A stretch of 64,000 nt of DNA from JAHEJE01 sp965216335 (GTDB lineage: Bacteria; Pseudomonadota; Alphaproteobacteria; Rhizobiales; Aestuariivirgaceae), in assembly GCA_965216335.1 (NCBI GenBank), contig OZ244154.1, positions 1,550,001 through 1,614,000 of the forward strand. The letters are read 5' to 3'. The notes below the pieces were generated by a model that was given only the letters and a program-made list of their open reading frames with translations, was not told the origin of the DNA and did no database searches. The translations under genes were made by a program, and so were the position numbers. Shown one piece after another: positions 18,609-26,164 of this stretch (within the stretch, counting starts at the first letter, position 1; every line of letters starts with the position of its first letter).

Positions 18609-19625
18609 ATGATCGGGACGACAATCACCCAGTTCTTGATTGAAGAGCAACGGCACATTTCCGGTGCGACCGGCGATCTGACCGCGGTGATCAACGATGT
18701 CGTGACAGCATGCAAGGCGGTCGCCGCAGCAATGCGCTACGGTGCCCTGTCCGACGACGACCTGCTTGGCGTCAGCGCAAGTGAGAACGTCCAGGGAGAG
18801 GTTCAGAAGACCCTCGACATTCTGGCCAATGACGTGCTTCTGCGCCGGACCGAGTTCAGCGGCAATGTTGCAGGGATGGTCTCTGAAGAAATGGACACCG
18901 TCTACGAGTTGCCGGCACACTACCCCAAGGGTCGCTATCTGCTGCTTTACGATCCGGTCGACGGCTCTTCCAACGTTGCCGAGAATGCCGCCATCGGAAC
19001 CATCTTCTCCATCCTCAAGAGACCGGAGGGCGCGACGGGCCATCCCGGCATCGCGGAGTTCATGCAGCCCGGTTCCCGGCAGGTCTGCGCCGGGTATGCA
19101 ATCTACGGGCCCTCGACCATGATCGTCCTGACCACGGGCAACTGTGTCAATGGATTTACACTCGACCCGCTGATCGGAGAGTTCGTCCTGAGTCATCCGC
19201 GCATGTTCATCCCCGAGGGCGGCTCGCGCATCGCCGTCAACCTCCTGCGGGAGGATGACTGGGAAGAGCCGTACCGGAACAACATGCGCACGTTCGTCAA
19301 GGAGTTTGAGCAGCGGAGCGGGCACGAGTGCTATCTGCGCTGGTCCGGAGGGGTCGTTGTCGACGTTCACCGCATCATGATTTCAGGCGGTATTGCTGTG
19401 CACCCGGGCGACAAGGTCCTGCAGCGGCAGGGCCTGCCGGGCAAACTGCGCCTGTTGTACGAGGTCAATCCGCTGGCATTTCTGATCGAGCAGGCCGGCG
19501 GGCAGGCAAGCGACGGCAAACGCCGGGTGCTCGACGTACAACCGGATTCACTGCACCAACGCTCCCCCGCCATCTTCGGCGGCCATGCCGAAGTCAGCCA
19601 CTTCCTGTCTGCATTGCAAGCCTGA
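18609..19625 (+). CDS. fbp: Class I fructose-1,6-bisphosphatase
   Basis: 338 residues, the usual length. It hydrolyses fructose-1,6-bisphosphate in gluconeogenesis (and in the Calvin cycle where present); Mg-dependent, cytoplasmic. Motifs: VSEEMD, the metal/phosphate site DPVDGSSN, and LLYEVNPLAFLIEQAGG, all diagnostic for class I. ATG 18609 has AGGA at 18597-18600; a three-codon ATG frame just before overlaps it (ATGACCAAATG) and may help coupling. No RuBisCO or phosphoribulokinase is near, so a gluconeogenic role is more likely than carbon fixation. Confidence 0.96.
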   Translation: MIGTTITQFLIEEQRHISGATGDLTAVINDVVTACKAVAAAMRYGALSDDDLLGVSASENVQGEVQKTLDILANDVLLRRTEFSGNVAGMVSEEMDTVYELPAHYPKGRYLLLYDPVDGSSNVAENAAIGTIFSILKRPEGATGHPGIAEFMQPGSRQVCAGYAIYGPSTMIVLTTGNCVNGFTLDPLIGEFVLSHPRMFIPEGGSRIAVNLLREDDWEEPYRNNMRTFVKEFEQRSGHECYLRWSGGVVVDVHRIMISGGIAVHPGDKVLQRQGLPGKLRLLYEVNPLAFLIEQAGGQASDGKRRVLDVQPDSLHQRSPAIFGGHAEVSHFLSALQA

Positions 19626-19776
19626 CCGCAGGCCGGAGCGGTAAATCCCATGGCCTTGAAGTCTGGCCCATTGCGGGGCCGGATTGGAATGAACATGCCG
19701 TTGCCGCAATTCCCAAACCGCTTCTGGCAAAATGATGCTGCTCTATGGGCTGGATTTCGAGGCCGCTTCGCGCTTC

Positions 19777-20010
19777 AGGACACACGAAAACAGGCGGAAG
19801 CTTGGATCTGGAAATTCGGCCACTGTCACCGTAACTCCACCGTAATTCCCCATAATTCAGTAATTCCGAAGCCCTTAAAGGCTGAGGCAAGGGCGACCAC
19901 CCGCCGGCGCTCCTGCGCCACGCCCGCGCAGGCCCAAAGCCCGCCAGGGCTGAGGAATAGCGGTGAGCGAAATCAGACACGCGGAAACAGGCGGCGGCTT
20001 GGATATGGGA
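19777..20010 (+). repeat. Imperfect direct repeat pair of about 37 bp
   Basis: The units at 19777-19815 and 19974-20010 share AAACAGGCGG and GCTTGGAT with matching flanks, differing at about eight positions. The spacer contains a small AGCCCTT/AAAGGCT palindromic patch. No coding role seen. Confidence 0.55.
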
Positions 20011-20060
20011 AAGGACTGTGATCTGAGGTAATATGCCTCGGACTCGATCAACAAACCATT

Positions 20061-20087
20061 CCGGAAGGGGTTGCAAACCCCTTCCGG
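20061..20087. terminator. Perfect 12-bp hairpin after fbp
   Basis: CCGGAAGGGGTT, loop GCA, AACCCCTTCCGG. There is no U-run on the plus strand, so it could be a factor-dependent end of the fbp transcript or a structured leader of the next pair. Confidence 0.4.
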
Positions 20088-20172
20088 CTGGTCCCCAAAC
20101 ACTCTATTGAATTGCCCACGCTTTCCCGACAAGATAAGAATGTCAGTACTCTAGAATGAGTAGGATGAAAGC

Positions 20173-20469
20173 ATGGCCTGGTACCTGAACAAGTACGAAT
20201 GTTCTGAGTGCGAGCAAACTTGGCATGACGAGTGGTCATGTATGTGTGATGATGAGTGCCCACATTGTGGCGCAAGTGATCATTCACCTGTGGAGTCTGA
20301 AAATTTATCTGCATACATCGAAAACAATGATGAAGCGGAATACAACATATATTATTCACCACCCGAAGCAGAACATAGTCCAAAGTTCAAGAAATTCGCA
20401 ACCGTCTACCACCTTGCGGTGGCCAAAGAGGTTGTGAACATTGCTTTCCTGTTCTCAAAATCACAATGA
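20173..20469 (+). CDS. Small zinc-ribbon protein coupled to the DpnI-like nuclease
   Basis: 98 residues. Two CxxC knuckles, Cys10-Cys13 and Cys29-Cys32 (CPHC), suggest one structural zinc; Cys23 and Cys25 lie between. The rest is acidic and Tyr-rich with a hydrophobic C-terminal helix (VAKEVVNIAFLF). AGGA lies seven bases upstream of the ATG. Its stop overlaps the nuclease start (ATGA at 20466), so the two are translated as a unit. Base composition is visibly more AT-rich than neighbours. No function is known to me; it might load, target or restrain the nuclease. The pneumococcal locus has a different small partner (dpnD), as I recall. Confidence 0.7.
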   Translation: MAWYLNKYECSECEQTWHDEWSCMCDDECPHCGASDHSPVESENLSAYIENNDEAEYNIYYSPPEAEHSPKFKKFATVYHLAVAKEVVNIAFLFSKSQ

Positions 20470-21263
20470 AGTTTGGTTTTTCGGAGCCTCAGAGGCCGTT
20501 CGTCAGCAACTCCCAAAATGCACGTGTCGTTACGGAATTTTGGGTGGGCGAGAACATGTACTGCCCCAACTGCGGTCATTCAAACCTGAATCAATTTCCG
20601 GCGAACGTCCCTGTTGCGGATTTCTTCTGCCCACAGTGCTATGATCAGTACGAATTGAAAAGCCAGAAAAAGGAGTTCGGTCAAAAGATAGCCAATGGTG
20701 CCTATGCAACCAAGATTGAACGACTGCAATCGGACACCTCACCGAACCTAATCTTGTTGAGGTATGATCAACAAGCAGCCGCAGTTCGCGATATCAGCGT
20801 AATCCCTAAGCGATTTTTCGTTCCATCAATAATCGAGAAGCGCAAACCATTGGGTCCACACGCCCGACGGGCTGGTTGGGTAGGTTCCAACATCCTAATT
20901 GGAAGAATCCCAAGTGTCGGAAAGGTTTCGATCGTTCGCAAGGGGGTGCCAGTTCCAAAGGAACATGCACTCCTAGATTGGCAACAAACAGCGTTCCTTG
21001 ATGACGCTCGAATTGAACAGAGAGGGTGGCTCCTTGAAATCATTCGGTGCATAGATGCGATAAACGCTGAGCAATTTTCTCTGGGGCACATGTACGATTT
21101 CGAACAGGCCCTTCAACAAATCTATCCTGACAACAACAACATACGGCCGAAAATAAGACAGCAACTCCAAGTGTTGCGTGATAAGGGCTACATCGAGTTC
21201 ATTGGTCGAGGTCGGTACAGACTGCGCCGATGTACCCTCACCGCGAAAACTGCTTGTACTTGA
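20466..21263 (+). CDS. DpnI-family methyl-directed restriction endonuclease
   Basis: 265 residues, close to DpnI (254). The match to my memory of DpnI runs nearly end to end. It has the zinc knuckles CPNC (33-36) and CPQC (55-58), the PD-(D/E)xK residues Asp52, Glu63 and Lys65 (VADFF...ELKS), then GAYATKIERLQ, KRKPLGPHARRAGWVG, RGWLLEIIRCID and the winged-helix end IRQQLQVLRDKGYIEFIGRGRYR. DpnI cuts GATC only when the adenine is methylated, so this enzyme should destroy Dam-methylated incoming DNA without a host methylase. The last ten or so residues run past the usual DpnI end into the ettA 3' end (26-bp overlap on opposite strands). AT-richer than its surroundings, so probably acquired. Confidence 0.93.
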   Translation: MKFGFSEPQRPFVSNSQNARVVTEFWVGENMYCPNCGHSNLNQFPANVPVADFFCPQCYDQYELKSQKKEFGQKIANGAYATKIERLQSDTSPNLILLRYDQQAAAVRDISVIPKRFFVPSIIEKRKPLGPHARRAGWVGSNILIGRIPSVGKVSIVRKGVPVPKEHALLDWQQTAFLDDARIEQRGWLLEIIRCIDAINAEQFSLGHMYDFEQALQQIYPDNNNIRPKIRQQLQVLRDKGYIEFIGRGRYRLRRCTLTAKTACT

Positions 21264-22893
21264 TCCGCTTCGGCATCACCGCGTCCTCGCCCAATCTCCG
21301 TTTCTTGTCTTCCTCGTAAGCCTCGAAGTTGCCCTCGAACCACTCGACATGGCTGTTGCCTTCGAAGGCCAGCATGTGGGTGGCGAGGCGGTCTAGGAAC
21401 ATGCGGTCGTGCGAGATGACGACGGCGCAGCCGGCGAATTCTTCCAGGGCCTCTTCCAGGGCGGCCAGGGTTTCGGTGTCGAGGTCGTTGGTCGGTTCGT
21501 CGAGCAACAGCACGTTGGCGCCGGACTTGAGCATTTTGGCGAGGTGGACGCGGTTGCGCTGTCCGCCGGACAGCGAGCCGACCTTCTGCTGCTGGTCGCC
21601 GCCGCGGAAGTTGAACGCCGAGGTGTAGGCGCGGGAGTTCATCTCGCGCTTGCCCAAGTGGATGATGTCGTTGCCGCCGGAGATTTCCTCCCACACGGTC
21701 TTGTTCGCATCGAGCGCATCGCGCGACTGGTCGACATAGCCGAGATCGACCGTCTCACCGATGGTGATGGTGCCGTCGTCCGGCTGGTCCTGGCCGGTGA
21801 GCATGCGGAACAGCGTCGTCTTGCCGGCGCCGTTCGCCCCGATGACGCCGACGATGCCGCCGGGCGGCAGCTTGAAGGTGAGCCCGTCGATCAGCAGCTT
21901 GTCGCCATAGGCCTTCTTGAGGTTTTCGATGTCGATCACCTGGTTGCCGAGCCGCTGGCCAGGCGGAATAACGATCTGCGCCTGCGCCGACTTCATGCGC
22001 GCCTCGTTGGCCTTGACCAGCTCGTCATAGGCCCTGACGCGAGCCTGGGACTTGGCCTGGCGGGCGCGCGGGCTGGCGGCAATCCACTCGCGCTCGCGCT
22101 CGATGACCTTCTGGCGCGCGGCGTCCTCGCGGGCTTCCTGGGCAAAGCGCTTGGCCTTCTGTTCGAGATAGGCCGAATAGTTGCCCTCGTACGGGATACC
22201 CCTGCCCCGGTCGAGTTCGAGGATCCATCCGGTGACGTTGTCGAGGAAGTACCGGTCGTGGGTGATGATCAGGATCGAGCCGGGATAGGTGCGCAGGTGA
22301 TGCTCCAGCCAGTGGACGCTTTCGGCATCGAGATGGTTGGTCGGTTCATCGAGCAGTAAGAGGTCGGGCTGCTGCAGGAGAAGCCGGGTCAGCGCCACAC
22401 GGCGCCGTTCGCCGCCGGACAGGTTGTCGACCGGAGTGTCGCCGCGCGGGCAGCGCAGGGCATCCATCGCCTGCTCGACCTGGGCATCGAGGTCCCACAG
22501 GTTCATGGCGTCGATCTGGTCCTGCAGCTTTGCCCCCTCCTCCGCGGTTTCGTCGGAGTAATTCATCATCAGTTCGTTGTAGCGGTCGAGGATCGCCTGC
22601 TTTTCCGCCACGCCCTCCATGACGTTGCCCATCACGTCCTTGGACGGATCGAGTTCGGGCTCCTGCGGCAGGAAGCCGGAGGTCGCCCCCTCGGCCAGCC
22701 AGGCCTCGCCGGAAAACTCGGCATCGAGCCCGGCCATGATGCGCAGCAGGGTGGATTTACCGGCGCCGTTCGGCCCGAGCACGCCGATCTTGGCGTCCGG
22801 ATAGAACGACAGATTGATGTTCTCCAGAACCTTCTTGCCGCCGGAATAGCTCTTGGAGAGCCCGTGCATGTGATAGATGAATTGCCGTGCCAT
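21238..22893 (-). CDS. ettA: Energy-dependent translational throttle protein (ABC-F)
   Basis: 551 residues with two ABC ATPase domains: Walker A GPNGAGKST and GANGAGKTT, signatures LSGGERRR and LSGGQRNR, Walker B LLLLDEPTNHLD and LLLDEPTNDLD. The N-terminus MARQFIYHMHGLSKSY and the linker ASPRARQAKSQARVRAYDEL are EttA hallmarks. It binds the ribosomal E site and gates translation by the ADP/ATP ratio. The 3' end overlaps the DpnI-like gene by 26 bases on the opposite strand. Confidence 0.96.
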   Translation of the reverse strand: MARQFIYHMHGLSKSYSGGKKVLENINLSFYPDAKIGVLGPNGAGKSTLLRIMAGLDAEFSGEAWLAEGATSGFLPQEPELDPSKDVMGNVMEGVAEKQAILDRYNELMMNYSDETAEEGAKLQDQIDAMNLWDLDAQVEQAMDALRCPRGDTPVDNLSGGERRRVALTRLLLQQPDLLLLDEPTNHLDAESVHWLEHHLRTYPGSILIITHDRYFLDNVTGWILELDRGRGIPYEGNYSAYLEQKAKRFAQEAREDAARQKVIEREREWIAASPRARQAKSQARVRAYDELVKANEARMKSAQAQIVIPPGQRLGNQVIDIENLKKAYGDKLLIDGLTFKLPPGGIVGVIGANGAGKTTLFRMLTGQDQPDDGTITIGETVDLGYVDQSRDALDANKTVWEEISGGNDIIHLGKREMNSRAYTSAFNFRGGDQQQKVGSLSGGQRNRVHLAKMLKSGANVLLLDEPTNDLDTETLAALEEALEEFAGCAVVISHDRMFLDRLATHMLAFEGNSHVEWFEGNFEAYEEDKKRRLGEDAVMPKRIKYKQFSR

Positions 22894-22993
22894 GGCGCTG
22901 GCTCTATCCTTGTTGTGATAAGATGGGAAAGGCGTGGCAGGCTCTTAGCTCAAAGCCGCCATGCGCGCAACGCCGCAGGACAGGAAACACCCC

Positions 22994-23692
22994 ATGCCAC
23001 AAAGTATCGGCCCGATATGTGCCCTTGCGCTAGGCTTGGTATGCCTTGCCACCACGCCCGCCGCCGCACAGGTTGCACCTTCTGCGACAGAGCGCGCCGC
23101 CTATGAAGGCCTGCATGCCGCTGCCCAGACGGGTGACCTGGGCACGGTCAAACAATTGATCGCAAGCAAGGCCGATCTCAATGCCCGCGACCCGCATGGC
23201 CGCACCCCGCTGATGGTCGCCACCTTTGCCAACCATGTCGACGTGGTCACGGCCCTGATAAAGGCCGGTGCCGACAGCGACCTGCTGGAGAATGACAAGT
23301 ATGACGCGATCACCATTGCCGGTGTCGATGGCAACACAGCCATGGTCGAACGCCTCATCGAACTGGGCGCGCGCACCGATCTCGTCACCAGCATCTACGA
23401 CGGCACCGCGCTCATCGCTTCAGCTCACCTCGGCCATGTCGGCGTGGTCAAGGCGCTGATTGCCGGCAAGGCGCCGCTCGACCATGTCAACAATCTCAAC
23501 TGGACGGCGCTGATCGAAGCCATCGTGCTCGGCGATGGCGGCAAGAACCACACCCAGGTGGTCCGCGACCTGGTGGCCGCCGGGGCCGACGTCAATATTC
23601 CCGACGGCCGGGGCCGCACCCCGCTCACCCTGGCCAAGGCCCGGGGCTATAAAGAGATGATCGCGATCCTGGAGGGAGCCGGCGCGAAATAG
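22994..23692 (+). CDS. Periplasmic ankyrin-repeat protein
   Basis: 232 residues. Signal peptide MPQSIGPICALALGLVCLATTPAAAQ (cleavage likely after AAA), then about five ankyrin repeats filling the rest, with typical TPLMVA, VVTALIKAGAD and TPLTLAKARGY signatures. ATG 22994 has AGGAAA upstream; an extension to 22961 would hide the signal peptide. Exported ankyrin proteins of this type often bind protein partners or protect periplasmic enzymes (for example AnkB with catalase), but no partner is encoded here. It ends three bases before the convergent methyltransferase remnant. Confidence 0.85.
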   Translation: MPQSIGPICALALGLVCLATTPAAAQVAPSATERAAYEGLHAAAQTGDLGTVKQLIASKADLNARDPHGRTPLMVATFANHVDVVTALIKAGADSDLLENDKYDAITIAGVDGNTAMVERLIELGARTDLVTSIYDGTALIASAHLGHVGVVKALIAGKAPLDHVNNLNWTALIEAIVLGDGGKNHTQVVRDLVAAGADVNIPDGRGRTPLTLAKARGYKEMIAILEGAGAK

Positions 23693-23695
23693 AGC

Positions 23696-24366
23696 TTACG
23701 CCGGCTTGCGGCCGTGGAACACCGCCCAGAAATAGTTGCGGTAGACGATATCGACATCCGAGAACCCGGCAGCTTCGAGCCAGTCGAACTGGTCCTGCAT
23801 CGGCGCATTGCGGTCGAAGGCTTCCATGCGCTGGCGTGCGGCGTCGATTTCGTCCTCCGGCACGCCGACCGCCCGGACGTCCGACAGCCAACGGTCGTAC
23901 AAACGCTGGTCGATTTGCCGAGAGCGGGCTTGGAACTGGTCGATGTTGACGAACACTCCGCCCGGTTTCAGCGCCTCATGGACGTGTGAGAACGCCCGCT
24001 GCTTGTCGGCGTGGTCGAGATGGTGGATCATCAGCGACGACACCACAGCGTCGTACGGCCCGCCATAGCCGCCATCGAGGCAATCCGCTCGACAAAGGCA
24101 AAGCGCACATCTGTGCCGAACTTCTCAACCGCCTTGGTAAGCATCTCAACCGATAGATCGCTCAACACCAGGCGCGCCTTGGGAAAGGCGTTCACCACCT
24201 CGCTGGCAAAGCCCCCGGTGCCGCAGCCAAGGTCAAGCACGGTGATCCGCGCGTCCCGTTCAAACGGCAGCAGCGAGACAGCCGTGCCGTACAGCACGTC
24301 ATAGTCCGGGAGCATGCCATGGCGCATCCGGTCATAGGTCGCCGCGGCGGCGTCGAAGTCAGCCAT
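23696..24366 (-). pseudogene. Class I SAM methyltransferase, frameshifted
   Basis: Two overlapping minus-strand frames together make one methyltransferase. The first (from ATG 24366) has the SAM motif VLDLGCGTGGFASEVV and motif II-like LVLSDLSVEM, then runs out of frame after FAFVE near 24090. The second frame picks up with ADCLDGG and continues with YDAVVSSLMIHHLDH, KPGGVFVNID and a C-terminal WLEAAGFSDVDIVYRNYFWAVF. One missing base at about 24089-24092 explains the break. It could be a true inactivation, a programmed shift or a sequencing error. The start overlaps the stop of the upstream small membrane protein, so it is the last gene of the 28.3-23.7 kb operon. Confidence 0.8.
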
Positions 24367-24841
24367 CGCTTTCACCTTGCACTGGCCGCGGCTTGCGCGA
24401 TGCCATGGCCAGAATCCACATGACCAGGCCGAATACGAACGGTATGGCCCCGAACAGCAGAATGCCGTCGACGCCGAAGTGAAAGTCGCCGCCCGAACTC
24501 TGCAGCTCGCTGACAGCGAAGATCAGCGTGCAGCCGCCGCTGAACAGCATGATCAAGCCGCCGACGATGGCAAACACCAGTGCGACCGGCCCAAGGCGCG
24601 GTTTGCCGTCACCAGCCGACGCCCCAGCCAGCACCTCCTCGCCGGGCGGCAATGGCCCGTGCCAGCGTTTCAAGCCCCACCAGGCCAGCGCCCCGCCACC
24701 GGCAGCCTGGGCGAGATTGGTGGCAAACGGCATGAACCACTCGGCGATATTCGCATTGTAGACGAACCACAGAATGATCACGCCGATCGCACCGTTTATC
24801 GCAATCAACAACCCGATGATGCCCAGAATGCGGTATTTCAT
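24359..24841 (-). CDS. Small membrane protein, long type (GGC-motif family, copy B2)
   Basis: 160 residues, four hydrophobic spans in two pairs separated by a Pro/Gly-rich polar stretch (about 70-95). The third span contains the shared motif LIMLFSGGCTLIF, and the end is GLVMWILAMASRKP. It is clearly related to the protein at 25091-25528, which has the same second half (GLIMWMLAMASRKP). AAAGGGG precedes the ATG, and the start overlaps the stop of the preceding gene (ATGA). No known family recognised. Part of a run of six such genes in one operon with an Lgt-like and a radical SAM protein. Confidence 0.75.
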   Translation of the reverse strand: MKYRILGIIGLLIAINGAIGVIILWFVYNANIAEWFMPFATNLAQAAGGGALAWWGLKRWHGPLPPGEEVLAGASAGDGKPRLGPVALVFAIVGGLIMLFSGGCTLIFAVSELQSSGGDFHFGVDGILLFGAIPFVFGLVMWILAMASRKPRPVQGESDG

Positions 24842-25062
24842 GCCATCCCCTTTGCCGACTTGAACGCCCACCACGCCAACAGGCCGCACACGATGCTCGG
24901 TACAATACCATAGGCAAGAGCCATGAACGTCATGCCATGGTCACCCTCGCCGAACAGACTGGTTTCGTTGACCACGACGTAGAGAAAGAAGGCCCCGCAC
25001 CCGCCGGAGAACACGGCTGTCAGCGCAAGAACAATCGCCACGATGTATTTGAACAGCTTCAT
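24838..25062 (-). CDS. Small membrane protein, short type (GGC-motif family, copy A4)
   Basis: 74 residues, two hydrophobic helices: one ending in AVFSGGCGAFFLY and one reading IVPSIVCGLLAWWAFKSAK. The second helix closely matches those of the proteins at 25525-25746 and 25743-25964 (VVPGI/V..G.LAW), so these are paralogues. Stop overlaps the next start (ATGA). Starts 28 bases after the stop of the long-type gene upstream; the short-long pair 25525/25091 and this pair 24838/24359 look like a tandem duplication. Confidence 0.75.
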   Translation of the reverse strand: MKLFKYIVAIVLALTAVFSGGCGAFFLYVVVNETSLFGEGDHGMTFMALAYGIVPSIVCGLLAWWAFKSAKGMA

Positions 25063-25090
25063 GGGCGCGTCACATTTCCCGCGCGCCCTA

Positions 25091-25528
25091 TTAGCTTCCG
25101 CCCTGTGGCTTGCGCGATGCCATGGCCAGCATCCACATGATCAGTCCGATGGTAAACGGAAATCCGCCGAACACCAGCGCCCCGATGGCGTTGATCCGGA
25201 AATCGGAACCGCTCGACCCGGTTCCAATCGACAGCAGCGTGCATCCGCCGGTAAACGCCATCAGCAATCCGCCGATGATGGCAGACACCAACCCGCCGGT
25301 GCCCAGCCTGAGTTTGACCGGGGAATCGCCGCCGCCGTCCGGCACCGCCGGCACATTGCCCGCCTTCATCGCCCGGGCCGCGAGCGCCGCCCCGCCGACC
25401 GCCACGGCAAATCCAAGCCCAAACAGCGCGAACGATTGCGGCGCCGCGCCGACCCAGATCACCGCCATGCCCGTCAGGCCGGCAACAACCGCGAGCAGCC
25501 CGAACGTGATGCGCATACGATTGTTCAT
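25091..25528 (-). CDS. Small membrane protein, long type (GGC-motif family, copy B1)
   Basis: 145 residues from ATG 25528 (the upstream eleven codons in the same frame belong to the preceding gene's 3' end). Four hydrophobic spans; the third holds LLMAFTGGCTLLS, the last GLIMWMLAMASRKP. Nearly the same C-terminal half as the protein at 24359-24841, but a different first half (FALFGLGFAVAVGGAALAARAM). Overlaps the upstream short-type gene by ATGA. Function unknown. Confidence 0.75.
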   Translation of the reverse strand: MNNRMRITFGLLAVVAGLTGMAVIWVGAAPQSFALFGLGFAVAVGGAALAARAMKAGNVPAVPDGGGDSPVKLRLGTGGLVSAIIGGLLMAFTGGCTLLSIGTGSSGSDFRINAIGALVFGGFPFTIGLIMWMLAMASRKPQGGS

Positions 25529-25746
25529 GGGGTTCTCCTCGCCGAGGCAAACGCCCACCATGCCAGACAGCCGAGAACGATTCCCGGCACGACCCCCGCC
25601 GCCACGCCGAACGTCGTCATCCCGAAATCATGCTGGGCGTTCATCTTTGACATCATCCCGGCAGAGGTGAGCAAGGCGCCGCCGCCGATGGCTGCCACAC
25701 TCGCGATCACCAGGACCACACCGAGTATGATCTTGAAGGTCTTCAT
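25525..25746 (-). CDS. Small membrane protein, short type (copy A3)
   Basis: 73 residues, two helices. The second, AGVVPGIVLGCLAWWAFASAR, is a near match to copy A4. The first has GGGALL where the relatives have GGC, so the cysteine is lost here. Both ends overlap neighbouring genes by four bases, a pattern of strict translational coupling along the operon. Confidence 0.75.
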   Translation of the reverse strand: MKTFKIILGVVLVIASVAAIGGGALLTSAGMMSKMNAQHDFGMTTFGVAAGVVPGIVLGCLAWWAFASARRTP

Positions 25747-25964
25747 TCCGCTTCAGGCTTCTTGCGAAAGATGCGCCAAGCGATCAGCCCGGCAATGACA
25801 CCCGGCACGACGCCGATGATAAAGCCGATGACTGGAGCACCATAGGTTGGGCGCCCTGCCATCGCGTCCGCGATACCGGCACCGACGACAAGTAGCCCGC
25901 AGCCGCCGGCGAACACCGCAACCAGCGCCGCAATGATGCCAACGATCAGCTTGCCGGTACTCAC
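25743..25964 (-). CDS. Small membrane protein, short type (copy A2)
   Basis: 73 residues from GTG 25964, preceded by a G-rich site (GGGGG, four bases before). First helix contains ALVAVFAGGCGLLVVG, second reads GVVPGVIAGLIAWRIFRKK. The GTGA overlap with the upstream gene's stop supports this start over much longer in-frame starts. Homologous to A3 and A4. Confidence 0.75.
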   Translation of the reverse strand: MSTGKLIVGIIAALVAVFAGGCGLLVVGAGIADAMAGRPTYGAPVIGFIIGVVPGVIAGLIAWRIFRKKPEAE

Positions 25965-26164
25965 GATCCCCCGCCCCCACCGCGATCCTTCCAGGCGTAG
26001 CGCCACAGCAGTGCGCCGCCGAACAAGGGCACAAGGCCAAAAGCGAGCATGATCATCGAGCCTTCGTCCATAGACAACCTTGGTCCTGACGACAGCCAGG
26101 TGACCAGGCAGCCGCCACCGGTGAGGATCAACAGCACCGCCATGATGAAGGAGACAATCCGCAT
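25961..26164 (-). CDS. Small membrane protein, short type (copy A1)
   Basis: 67 residues, two helices: VLLILTGGGCLVTWLSSG and FGLVPLFGGALLWRYAW, then a glycine tail. It is the most diverged member but keeps the GGC and the proline in the second helix. Its ATG overlaps the radical SAM stop by one base (TGATG). Confidence 0.7.
   Translation of the reverse strand: MRIVSFIMAVLLILTGGGCLVTWLSSGPRLSMDEGSMIMLAFGLVPLFGGALLWRYAWKDRGGGGGS

Larger units (their letters stand above)
19626..20172. other. Gene-free stretch before the DpnI pair
   Basis: About 550 bases with no supported gene on either strand. It contains a pair of imperfect direct repeats (19777-19815 and 19974-20010), a perfect 12-bp-stem hairpin (20061-20087) and, at its right end, the AGGA ribosome-binding site and possible promoter (TTGAAT at 20107, TAAGAA at 20135) of the zinc-ribbon gene. 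The GC content falls noticeably towards the right end. Confidence 0.6.

Noticed and set aside
19594..20076. A 160-codon minus-strand frame over the fbp 3' end and the gap
   Set aside because: It crosses the direct repeats, has no recognisable domain and mixes coding-shadow with intergenic sequence.
20061..20087. Considered as a riboswitch or attenuator for the DpnI pair
   Set aside because: Only one simple hairpin is visible, with no second structure or leader peptide, so a terminator-like hairpin is all that can be claimed.
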